Positions 18,931 through 27,757 of a stretch of DNA of 37,589 nt are shown in pieces. Every line of letters starts with the position of its first letter. The first letter of the stretch is position 1. Location: contig JAFGQY010000110.1 in assembly GCA_016935395.1 (NCBI GenBank), forward strand, positions 1 to 37,589. The letters are read 5' to 3'. Source of the stretch: Parachlamydiales bacterium. Its GTDB lineage: Bacteria > Chlamydiota > Chlamydiia > Chlamydiales > SM23-39. The notes beneath the pieces are model-generated. The model was given only the letters and a program-made list of their open reading frames with translations. It was not told where the DNA came from and searched no databases. Position numbers and translations under genes: made by a program.

Positions 18931-19015
18931 TAAAAAAATATTTTTGTTATTTAATTACTATTCTAAGTATTATTTAAATATACCAAAAAAAAATAATTAA
19001 AAATTGGAGAAAATC

Positions 19016-20110
19016 GTGATAAAATATAAGAAAATATTTTTCATTCTAGCTCTAACAGCAGGAGTTAGTTCTTTTGCAAATGTAAGCAAAAACAACAATA
19101 GATGTGCTGAAAGTGGTTTCTCTCAAGGGTATGAAACCTCAAAAGCTCAAATGAGAAACGGATATAATACACCTGCAAGAATCAACGTTGAAGGATCTTG
19201 GGATTTTTTCGTTACTGGAAGTTTTATATACTTTCAGCCCCAAGAAAGAGGCCTTGAACTTGGCACTGTCAGATCAGGAAATCAAGAAAAATTAAACACA
19301 ACGCCCGGCGAGTTAATAAATGCAAAACTTGAATATAAATCAGGCTTCAAAGTTGCATTGGGATACAATTTTGATCATGATGACTGGACCGGTCTTATCA
19401 AATATATGTGGTTTCATCCTACAATAAATACAAAAAAAACAGATGTTGCTAACGAAATTTTTATCTCTGAATGGAGGCCATCAAGATTAAATCCTGCTTC
19501 CCCGATAATCTCAACAAATAGCAAATGGGAATTGGATCTTGACATATTAGACTTTGAACTAGGACGATATAACTACACAGGCAGATATTTAATTTTTATG
19601 CCTTATTCTGGATTAAGAGGCGGATGGATCGATCAAAAATATGTTTCAATAGTGACAACTCGTACAAATATTGATTTTCCTACAACTTCTAAGTCTGATT
19701 CATGGATAATTGGACCTAGAGTTGGAATTGATACTAAATGGCTACTTGGAAGTGGTTTCCGTTTTTTTGGTGATATATCAACAAGCTTATTCTATCAAAG
19801 ATATAGCAAGGTAAAATTTATTCAATCTAGCAATACTAATCCATCAATTCCCTCTATAAACATCAAAGATAAAAACAATTTCATAAATCCTAACTTAGAT
19901 TTAACTTTAGGATTTGGTTTCGGTTCTTATTTCAATGAAAATAATTGGAATTTTGATCTTTTAGTTGGCTATGAATTTCATATGTTTTGGAATCAAAATA
20001 TAATGAACCAACTAAAAGCTAGAACTGATCTTACTAATGATGCTGAAGCCATAAAACCTGCCAACCTAATGCTTCATGGTTTAATAGCTAGCATTAGTTT
20101 TGATTTTTAA
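19016..20110 (+). CDS. MOMP-like porin 7
   Basis: GTG at 19016 preferred (TTGGAGA RBS) over TTG at 19004. NGYNTPARINVEGSWDFFVTGSFIYFQP; SDSWIIGPRVGIDTKWLLG; ends ISFDF. Confidence 0.9.
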   Translation: MIKYKKIFFILALTAGVSSFANVSKNNNRCAESGFSQGYETSKAQMRNGYNTPARINVEGSWDFFVTGSFIYFQPQERGLELGTVRSGNQEKLNTTPGELINAKLEYKSGFKVALGYNFDHDDWTGLIKYMWFHPTINTKKTDVANEIFISEWRPSRLNPASPIISTNSKWELDLDILDFELGRYNYTGRYLIFMPYSGLRGGWIDQKYVSIVTTRTNIDFPTTSKSDSWIIGPRVGIDTKWLLGSGFRFFGDISTSLFYQRYSKVKFIQSSNTNPSIPSINIKDKNNFINPNLDLTLGFGFGSYFNENNWNFDLLVGYEFHMFWNQNIMNQLKARTDLTNDAEAIKPANLMLHGLIASISFDF

Positions 20111-20131
20111 TAATAAAAATGGAGTAAAAAA

Positions 20132-21193
20132 ATGAAATTTAAAAAAATAATTTTTTCAATGATTGGTGTTTTTTCGATAGTGAGTATTTCTGCTCAAAAT
20201 CAAAAAAAAACCGTAGATCAAAAATGCACCTCTAAAAAGATAATAGAGATGGGTTATCCCTTAGAAAAAAATCAGAGCAAAAATATTTATAATGCACCAG
20301 CAAGCATCGATGTTTGTGGCTCTTGGGACGTATTTGTATCAGGAAGTTTTATATTGTGGCAGGCAAAAGAAAACTGTCTTCAATTAGGTAAATTTACCCC
20401 AACTATTGCATCTGATCAAGTTTCTACAGTAAATATGGATTTTGATTTTGCACCGGGATTTAAGGTCGGTTTGGGTTTTAATACAGGATTTGATGGTTGG
20501 AATACCTATTTAGAATACGTTAGACTACAATCAACATCAAAAGAAGATTATAACTCCTTGCCAGAAGGTGTTGCTCACATCAACAGCCCCTGGATACCTA
20601 TCCCCTTAACAAACATTCAGGGAAAGTGGAAGATAGAGTACAATATGGCAGATTTCGAACTTTCAAGACCATATTATAATGGCACAAAGCTTACTATAAA
20701 CCCTCTTTTTGGTTTCCGAGGAGGCGCAATAGATCAAAAGTTTGAGGTTTCTACAAACGGAGCTCTTGGCAGATCAACATCGAATTTCAAAAATGATTCT
20801 TGGTTAATTGGAGGAAGAGCTGGAATATATTCTAATTATTTATTAGGTTATGGCGTTAAAATTGTTAGTAAAGTTGCAACAAGCCTAAACTATCAACGCT
20901 TCAAAACAAGCATTCTGTTTATAAACGCAAACGATCCATCATTAATTACTAAAATTTTGGAAGATAAAATTGGACTTTTCTCTCCAAATTTAGATTTAAA
21001 TATAGGATTTGGATGGGGAACTTATTTTGATCATAATAATTGGCATTTCAATCTTTTGGCATTGTATGATGCGGTTTTTTGGTGGAATCAAAACGAAATA
21101 GAAAACTTAAGAAGTACAAATAATTTGTCAGATGGAGAACCGAGCAGTTTATTTTTACATGGCTTAACAGTAACAATAAAATTTGATTTTTAA
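20132..21193 (+). CDS. MOMP-like porin 8
   Basis: NIYNAPASIDVCGSWDVFVSGSFILWQ; NDSWLIGGRAGIYSNYLLG; ends IKFDF. Confidence 0.9.
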   Translation: MKFKKIIFSMIGVFSIVSISAQNQKKTVDQKCTSKKIIEMGYPLEKNQSKNIYNAPASIDVCGSWDVFVSGSFILWQAKENCLQLGKFTPTIASDQVSTVNMDFDFAPGFKVGLGFNTGFDGWNTYLEYVRLQSTSKEDYNSLPEGVAHINSPWIPIPLTNIQGKWKIEYNMADFELSRPYYNGTKLTINPLFGFRGGAIDQKFEVSTNGALGRSTSNFKNDSWLIGGRAGIYSNYLLGYGVKIVSKVATSLNYQRFKTSILFINANDPSLITKILEDKIGLFSPNLDLNIGFGWGTYFDHNNWHFNLLALYDAVFWWNQNEIENLRSTNNLSDGEPSSLFLHGLTVTIKFDF

Positions 21194-21267
21194 ATAAAAA
21201 AAAAAGTATATTGCTATGCTTTACAATAAATAAATATAAAGCATTGTAAAATGGAGTAAAAAAAAAC

Positions 21268-22350
21268 ATGAGAATAAAAAAAATATATTTTTTGTTATCA
21301 ATGTTATTGTCTTTTTTTGCTTTTGCAGATCAAGGTGATGATGATTTAGTAACATATAACGCTATGTACAAAAAACAGACCCATAGATACGACCAGGGTG
21401 AAGTTGTCGGAAAAAATAATATGACTGACGGGTATAATTCTCCTGCTAGAATAGATACTACTGGTTGGGATATATATATCAATTCAAGCTTTGTATATTG
21501 GCAATCAAGACAAAGGGGACTTCGTTTTGCTGCAACAGCGGGATATGAGCTCATTCCTTATGTTACTAAAAATTTAAATTATGAATTTGGACCTGGTTTT
21601 AAAGTATCATTAGGAATGGGAACAGGATTGGATCAATGGACAATAGGAATTGATTATTTACGTTATCACACAACTGTAAAAGATTCCAAAAGTCCAAGTT
21701 TAGATCCAAGTATAATTCCATTAATACCTTTTTGGAGAACTCAATCAGTTAATGCATCTAAAATTGATTTTAAATGGAAATTAAACTTAGACATTTTAGA
21801 TTTAAAAGTTGGACGTCCTTTTTATGAAGGGACACATTTAATAGCACGCCCTTATTTAGGTCTTAGAGGGGGATGGATATATCAAAGAGTATTTTCTAAT
21901 ACTACTACCTTTTCAACTTTATTGCTTTTAGAAGATAGAGCAAAATCTGATTCTTGGATTATAGGCCCTAGAGCAGGGGTAGATGCTGATTGGATTTTTG
22001 GTGGTGGTTTTAGTTTCTTTACATCATTAGCAGCTTGTATTTTCTATCAAGATTTTGATGCAACATATTTAGAGGTTAACCATACTAATCCTGAAAATTT
22101 AGTCCTAAATATAAAAAACAATGCAAAATATGTCTCTTCAAATCTTGATATTTTAGCCGGATTTAAGTGGGGAATGTATAATAGAAGTAAATCTTTTCAT
22201 TTTTCAATTCTTGCAGCATATGAACTGCAAAACTATTGGGCCCAAAATGAAATGAGACATTTAAAGGACATTTCAGAAACGGTCAATGAAAAAACACCTG
22301 GAAGTTTATTTTTGCAAGGACTAACAGCAAGCATAAATTTAGATTTTTAA
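21268..22350 (+). CDS. MOMP-like porin 9
   Basis: DGYNSPARIDTTGWDIYINSSFVYWQS; SDSWIIGPRAGVDADWIFG; ends INLDF. Confidence 0.9.
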   Translation: MRIKKIYFLLSMLLSFFAFADQGDDDLVTYNAMYKKQTHRYDQGEVVGKNNMTDGYNSPARIDTTGWDIYINSSFVYWQSRQRGLRFAATAGYELIPYVTKNLNYEFGPGFKVSLGMGTGLDQWTIGIDYLRYHTTVKDSKSPSLDPSIIPLIPFWRTQSVNASKIDFKWKLNLDILDLKVGRPFYEGTHLIARPYLGLRGGWIYQRVFSNTTTFSTLLLLEDRAKSDSWIIGPRAGVDADWIFGGGFSFFTSLAACIFYQDFDATYLEVNHTNPENLVLNIKNNAKYVSSNLDILAGFKWGMYNRSKSFHFSILAAYELQNYWAQNEMRHLKDISETVNEKTPGSLFLQGLTASINLDF

Positions 22351-22369
22351 GATAAAATTAAATCTTTTT

Positions 22370-22410
22370 CAAAAAACCCTAAAAGAAAAAAACTTTTAGG
22401 GTTTTTTATT
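22370..22410 (+). terminator. Rho-independent terminator after porin 9
   Basis: AAAAAACCCTAAAAG...CTTTTAGGGTTTTTT. Confidence 0.85.
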
Positions 22411-22474
22411 TTTTTGCTAAAAACATCTTTATTATTTATTCTATTAATTAATTAATTTTCTTTAGGTACTAAAT

Positions 22475-23518
22475 ATGAATTTTCCAAAAATTTTAGCAGT
22501 TTTTTCATTATTCTTTTTAATTGAAGGATTTTCAAATATTCAAGAACCTAAAATAATTGACCCAATCTTAGGCTACAACAAAAGTGCATTTATCAACGTA
22601 CAAAAACCTTTTGGTCTTTATACCGAAGCCACTTTCCTTTACCTTCAGCCGACGGAAAAGTCTTTAGAGCTTGGATTTGAATTGCCCCAAGACGATTTAA
22701 TTAACAACACAAAAGGTCAAGTCATAAACATGAAGTTTGAATATAAACCCGGGTTTAAAGTTGGACTGGGTCTACATACTCTTCATGATGGATGGGACGG
22801 CTTATTTGAATATACCTATCTTCATATGAAAGAAACGACAAATCATAAAAAGTCAAGTTCAGCAAAAGCGATTATTCCTATTTTCAGACCATCAAGAACT
22901 CCAAATTTCAGTTCAATTTTAGAAATAAAAAACAGCTGGAAGCTAAATTTTGATCTTTTTGATTTTCTGTTATCAAAACCTTTTTTTTCTGGAAAAAAAC
23001 TTATTGTAAGTCCATTTTTTGGAATTAGATCAGGATGGATAAATCAAAATTTCAGATATGAAACTTTTACAGATTTAGCGCTTTCATTAAACAACATGAA
23101 ATCAACTTCTTGGCTTATAGGACCAAGACTTGGTCAAAATTCTAAATGGATGATTGAAAAATATTTCAAATTCTTCGCAAATACCTCTATTAGCTTGACA
23201 TTTCAACAATTTAAAACAATAAAACTTCAAGAAGAAAATGGAAATACACCTGATATTTTATCTCACAGTGCAATAAACAGAAAAACCAACTTGATTAGTC
23301 CTATTTTTGATATGGTTTTAGGGGTGGGCTTTGAAAATTTCATAGCATCAAATAAGTATCACTATGATCTTAAGTTTGGTTATTTGCTTTTATATCTTTT
23401 TAATCAAAATATGATATCAAACCTTAAAACCAGATTAGATGTAGATGTTAGAACTTCAACAAAACCCGCTAATTTACTGCTTCAGGGGCTGGATTTTTCT
23501 TTTAGATTAGATTTTTAA
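22475..23518 (+). CDS. MOMP-like porin 10
   Basis: LGYNKSAFINVQKPFGLYTEATFLYLQP; STSWLIGPRLGQNSKWMI; ends FRLDF. No Cys seen. Confidence 0.85.
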   Translation: MNFPKILAVFSLFFLIEGFSNIQEPKIIDPILGYNKSAFINVQKPFGLYTEATFLYLQPTEKSLELGFELPQDDLINNTKGQVINMKFEYKPGFKVGLGLHTLHDGWDGLFEYTYLHMKETTNHKKSSSAKAIIPIFRPSRTPNFSSILEIKNSWKLNFDLFDFLLSKPFFSGKKLIVSPFFGIRSGWINQNFRYETFTDLALSLNNMKSTSWLIGPRLGQNSKWMIEKYFKFFANTSISLTFQQFKTIKLQEENGNTPDILSHSAINRKTNLISPIFDMVLGVGFENFIASNKYHYDLKFGYLLLYLFNQNMISNLKTRLDVDVRTSTKPANLLLQGLDFSFRLDF

Positions 23519-23534
23519 AAAATAGGAAATTTTG

Positions 23535-24578
23535 ATGAAAAATAAAAAAACAATATTAGTGTTAATTTTAGCCTTACCTTTACTTCTTTTTTCTAATGAT
23601 TTTTGTGAAAACGATACCGAATCGTTCAAAAAACATGACCCTCAAAAAGATAGATTAGAAAAGATCTACAACATCTCCTATTTTGAAAAGAATCTTCCTG
23701 AAGTGGATTACTCGGTAAGCGGATCTGTCATTTTATGGCAGCCAATTGAGGGTGGGTTAGAACTAGGCATTTTTAGGCCTAGCGATCAAAACAGTGATTG
23801 GCCTTCAATTAATATGGATTTTGATTATAGACCCGGATTTAAAGTTGCTCTTGGCTGTCATTTTAAAAATAGTTATTTAGAGGCTTTTCTTGAATACACC
23901 TTTTTTCATATGCAATCTTCAAAAGAGTCAAGACAAAAAGGAGCTATGCAAAGCATAATAACTCCTTGGTATAACGAAACTGAAATTCCCTCTTTAGTTT
24001 TAAAAGCTAAATGGAGATTGAAATATGACATTTTAGATTTTAAACTTTTGAGAAAGTCTTACACAGGAAAAAAACTAGTTTTAAGTCCTTTATTCGGAGT
24101 AAGGGGAGGATTTTTAAGACAAAAATATGATCTTTTTACCACATTAGATTATGGAAAGATAAACTCTTTTAACAATGTTAGATCTTTTTTAGTAGGACCC
24201 AAAACCGGAGTCGAAACAAATTGGATATTAAATCATGGAGTTGACATATTAGTTAACTTCTCAGGTTCTCTATTATTTCAAAATTTTACTACCAAAAGAC
24301 AGGTTGATAACTTTTCTGATCCTCAAAGCCTAGATATTAACATTAAGACAAAATCAAAAAATTTTAATCCAAATCTAGAAGTATTGTTCGCAATAAACTA
24401 TCAAAATTTCAATGAAACAAAAAACAGTTATTTAAATTTTTTAGCGGGATATGAATTCCAATATTTTTTTAATCAAAATATTTTCCAAAATGTTCAGGCT
24501 ATAGAAAATAGAGCCGATGACAATCCAAATGATCTGATGATGCATGGATTAACTATTAAATTTAGATATGATTATTAA
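23535..24578 (+). CDS. MOMP-like porin 11 (diverged)
   Basis: VDYSVSGSVILWQPIEGGLELGIF; VRSFLVGPKTGVETNWIL; LAGYEFQYFFNQNIF; ends FRYDY. ATG at 23535. Confidence 0.85.
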   Translation: MKNKKTILVLILALPLLLFSNDFCENDTESFKKHDPQKDRLEKIYNISYFEKNLPEVDYSVSGSVILWQPIEGGLELGIFRPSDQNSDWPSINMDFDYRPGFKVALGCHFKNSYLEAFLEYTFFHMQSSKESRQKGAMQSIITPWYNETEIPSLVLKAKWRLKYDILDFKLLRKSYTGKKLVLSPLFGVRGGFLRQKYDLFTTLDYGKINSFNNVRSFLVGPKTGVETNWILNHGVDILVNFSGSLLFQNFTTKRQVDNFSDPQSLDINIKTKSKNFNPNLEVLFAINYQNFNETKNSYLNFLAGYEFQYFFNQNIFQNVQAIENRADDNPNDLMMHGLTIKFRYDY

Positions 24579-24593
24579 AGGAGCTAAAAAGCA

Positions 24594-25604
24594 ATGAAAT
24601 TTAAAAATTTTTTATTTTTTATAATATTAACAACAGCTTCTTGTGCTTATGCATTTAATAGTAGCTCTAACAATTTTGAAAAGGAAAATTTTAACTTTGG
24701 ATATAACCCTTCATCTAACATCAACCCTGATTTTTTTACATCAGCAAGTTACATATTTTTTGCAGCAAAAGAAAAAGGACAAAGCTTTGCCTTTATAAAT
24801 TATTCAACCGATAGGGCAGATGAAATCAAAGAATTTAAATTTGATTATATCAGCGGATTTAAAGTTGAACTTGGAAAAAATTTAAATTATGACAGCTTTT
24901 CTTTAGTAGCAAAATATATGTTTTATCATCCCACCTACAAAGAAAATGAAACTGTTAAATACAATTCAATTCTATCAGATTTGTGGCACACAACTACTCT
25001 TAATTCAAAAAGTATTCATGCAAAATGGATACTTGATATGGACCTTGGAGATATAATTTTAAGGCGTTTATATCAAAATAGCGAAAAGTTGTCCTTGGGT
25101 TATTTTTTTGGTCTTTTCGGTGGCAGAATCAATCAAAAAGAGGAAACAAAAACAGAACAGTTAACCTCAAATAATCTCATCTTTGCGAAAGCTAAATCTA
25201 ATTCATTGCTTATTGGACCTGAAATTGGAATAGATGTAAAATGGCAGCTTACTAAAAAGTTTAGTTTTATAAGTAACTCTTCAAGTGCTTTGTTTTTCCA
25301 GTCGTTCAAAGTTTTTTATGAAGAAGAAAATCCATCTCCTCCACCTTTTCAATTGCAAAAACATGAAGAGAACAGAGTAAATTATTTCAACCCGAAAATA
25401 GATCTATTATTTGGATTTAAATGGGAAAACCATTTTTCAAATAACAACAGATATTCATCTATTTTTTTAGGATATGAATTAGATTACTACTTTAATCAAA
25501 ACATGATGAGACATTTAAAAGATTTACTAGAATCGCTCGATTCTAAATCACCGGGTGATCTTGTTTTAAACGGGGCCGTACTAACTCTTCAAATTGGGTT
25601 TTAA
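24594..25604 (+). CDS. MOMP-like porin 12 (most diverged)
   Basis: INPDFFTSASYIFFAAKEKGQSFAF; SNSLLIGPEIGIDVKWQL; LGYELDYYFNQNMMRHLKD; ends LQIGF. Confidence 0.82.
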   Translation: MKFKNFLFFIILTTASCAYAFNSSSNNFEKENFNFGYNPSSNINPDFFTSASYIFFAAKEKGQSFAFINYSTDRADEIKEFKFDYISGFKVELGKNLNYDSFSLVAKYMFYHPTYKENETVKYNSILSDLWHTTTLNSKSIHAKWILDMDLGDIILRRLYQNSEKLSLGYFFGLFGGRINQKEETKTEQLTSNNLIFAKAKSNSLLIGPEIGIDVKWQLTKKFSFISNSSSALFFQSFKVFYEEENPSPPPFQLQKHEENRVNYFNPKIDLLFGFKWENHFSNNNRYSSIFLGYELDYYFNQNMMRHLKDLLESLDSKSPGDLVLNGAVLTLQIGF

Positions 25605-25605
25605 T

Positions 25606-26583
25606 TTATTTGTGAATCAGAGCATATTGAGCCGCTCCTAATAAAGCGGCCTTATCATTAAGTATTACTTTTACCGGAATTTTTCTCATAAAATCTGAAA
25701 ACCTTCCTTTTTCTGAAAAAGCTCTCATAAAATGCTCTTCTTTAATTTTTTCTAACATTTTTGGAGCAATACCGCCTCCAATATAAACCCCGCCTAAAGC
25801 AAAAAATTTCAATGCCGCATTTCCTGCCTCAGCTCCATAAATTGAGATAAATAAATCAACAGCAACTTCACAAACTTTAATTTCTTTTTTCATTCCTTTT
25901 TGAGTTATCAAAACTTGAGGCTGTCTAACACTAGCAAGAGAGTGATCAAAAGAACTAACTCTTTGTTCGTACCCTCTATCGATTAAAAATTTATAAATTG
26001 AATACAAACCTGGTCCGGATAAAATTCTTTCATAAGAAACGTGTCCAAATTCTTCTCTCAAATATTTTAAAAGTTCTATCTCAATATCATTTCTAGGTCC
26101 AAAATCCGTATGTCCACCTTCGCAGGCAAATGGTCTATATTTTTTTCCATCAAAGTAAAGGCCAGCCTCTCCAAGTCCTGTTCCTGCAGCAACAAGGCAT
26201 CTATTGCCTAAAACATTTTTCTCGCCTTCATTTATGGTATAAAATTCATCTTCATTTAAAACTTCTATTCCATATGCATTCGCTTCTAAATCATTTAACA
26301 AATAAACATTTTCACAATTTAGCTCTTCTTTTAACTCGCTTACATCCACCATCCACGGTATATTAGTAGCTTTACATCTTCCTTCCTTCACAGGTCCGGC
26401 AATTCCAAAACTTGCAGCTTTGAGGTCAATTTTTTCATTTTCTAAAAAGTGTTTTATTGCAGAGTGAATTGAATCATAATTAGTACTCAAAAATCTATCT
26501 TCCTTTAATAATTTCAAAGGCCATTTGTATTCAAACAAAGCAAAGCGTGAATTAGTACCTCCAATATCTCCAACTAGTAACAT
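25606..26583 (-). CDS. glk: Glucokinase
   Basis: MLLVGDIGGTNSRFALFE; SFGIAGPVKEGRCKATNIPW; LLNDLEANAYGI; VAAGTGLGEAGLYFDGKKYRPFACEGGHTDFGPR; LGGVYIGGGIAPKM. Confidence 0.95.
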   Translation of the reverse strand: MLLVGDIGGTNSRFALFEYKWPLKLLKEDRFLSTNYDSIHSAIKHFLENEKIDLKAASFGIAGPVKEGRCKATNIPWMVDVSELKEELNCENVYLLNDLEANAYGIEVLNEDEFYTINEGEKNVLGNRCLVAAGTGLGEAGLYFDGKKYRPFACEGGHTDFGPRNDIEIELLKYLREEFGHVSYERILSGPGLYSIYKFLIDRGYEQRVSSFDHSLASVRQPQVLITQKGMKKEIKVCEVAVDLFISIYGAEAGNAALKFFALGGVYIGGGIAPKMLEKIKEEHFMRAFSEKGRFSDFMRKIPVKVILNDKAALLGAAQYALIHK

Positions 26584-26710
26584 TTTTTTATACTCCGGTG
26601 TTATTATTTGTATTGAATCAGATATTTATTTATTTTTCCTTATTTTTCTTCTTGACGAGAAGCTCTTTTCATATCAATCTATATATTAGTTTTCATAATA
26701 AGGAGTTTCT

Positions 26711-27736
26711 ATGACTAAAGAAAATTTAGAAAAGAAAAAAGCTTTAGAACTTGCTATCGCTCAAATTCAAAAACAGTTCGGAGAAGGCGCGGTGATGGCT
26801 CTCGGCAAACATTCATCATCAAGAAAAATTGAATCTATCCCAACCGGAGCTTTATCTTTAGATCTGGCCCTCGGTATAGGCGGACTTCCAAGAGGAAGAA
26901 TTGTTGAAGTTTTTGGTCCAGAATCTTCTGGAAAATCAACGCTCGCACTTCATGCAGTTGCCAGCGCTCAAAAAAACGGCGGAATCGCAGCTTACATTGA
27001 TGCTGAACATGCCCTAGATCCCGCTTACGCAGCCAAAATTGGAGTTAACTTAGATGAACTGATGATATCACAGCCGGACTCCGGAGAAGAGGCTTTAAAC
27101 ATAGCGGATACGCTTGCTAGATCAAATGCCTTAGATCTTATAGTTATCGATTCGGTTGCAGCTTTGGTTCCTAAAAATGAACTTGAAGGTGAAATTGGAG
27201 ACTCTCATATGGGACTTCAGGCAAGAATGATGTCTCAAGCTCTTCGTAAACTTACCGCAACTTTATCAAAAGCAAAAACATGCGCTATTTTTATTAACCA
27301 GATAAGAGAGAAAATTGGAATTGTGTTTGGTAATCCCGAAACAACAACAGGTGGAAGAGCGTTAAAATTTTATGCATCTGTCCGCTTAGACATAAGAAGA
27401 ATAGCTTCAATAAAAGGTCCTGATGGAAGAGATCTTGGAAGTAGAACTAGAGTAAAAGTTGTAAAAAATAAAATGGCCCCTCCTTTTAGAATTGCTGAAT
27501 TTGACATAAACTTTAATGAAGGGATTTCAAGAGCTGGATCTGTTTTAGACCTAGCTGTTGAATATGAAATTATTGATAAAAAAGGAACCTGGTTTAGTTT
27601 CGAAAACAACAGACTGGGACAGGGTAGAGAGTCGGCTAAAGAAGAGCTAAAAAAAGATGAAACATTGCTTCAGAAACTTGAAAAATTGATTACAGAAAAA
27701 TCAGAACCTAAAATTGTTGAAGTAGAAAAAAAATAA
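26711..27736 (+). CDS. recA: Recombinase RecA
   Basis: [64 protein letters not shown]. Confidence 0.99.
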   Translation: MTKENLEKKKALELAIAQIQKQFGEGAVMALGKHSSSRKIESIPTGALSLDLALGIGGLPRGRIVEVFGPESSGKSTLALHAVASAQKNGGIAAYIDAEHALDPAYAAKIGVNLDELMISQPDSGEEALNIADTLARSNALDLIVIDSVAALVPKNELEGEIGDSHMGLQARMMSQALRKLTATLSKAKTCAIFINQIREKIGIVFGNPETTTGGRALKFYASVRLDIRRIASIKGPDGRDLGSRTRVKVVKNKMAPPFRIAEFDINFNEGISRAGSVLDLAVEYEIIDKKGTWFSFENNRLGQGRESAKEELKKDETLLQKLEKLITEKSEPKIVEVEKK

Positions 27737-27757
27737 TTCTTTTTTTTAAAAAACCCT

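Larger units (their letters stand above)
11582..25604 (+). repeat. Tandem array of 12 MOMP-like outer-membrane porin paralogs
   Basis: Twelve consecutive same-strand ORFs of about 336-381 aa. Each has a signal peptide, and most share YNAPARINVCGSWDFFVTGTFLWWQ, GFKVALGYN, SDSWLIGPRAGI..KWLLG, NNWHFDLLAGYE.QIYFNQNM and GDLMFHGL....FDF, with a terminal aromatic residue in all. Confidence 0.93.

Noticed and set aside
11554-21554. ORFs 11554-11751 (-), 11826-12056 (+), 14046-14228 (-), 14073-14261 (+), 16489-16713 (-), 16516-16719 (+), 21048-21269 (-), 21330-21554 (-)
   Set aside because: Alternate-frame or antisense reads in porin genes. The similar shadows at 14 kb and 16.5 kb only reflect the near-identical 5' ends of porins 3 and 5.
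11582-25604. Mobile element or phage explanation for the repeated block
   Set aside because: No transposase, integrase, terminal inverted repeats or target duplications seen; repeats are whole paralogous genes.
26130-27609. ORFs 26130-26366 (+) and 27370-27609 (-)
   Set aside because: Antisense to glk and recA.
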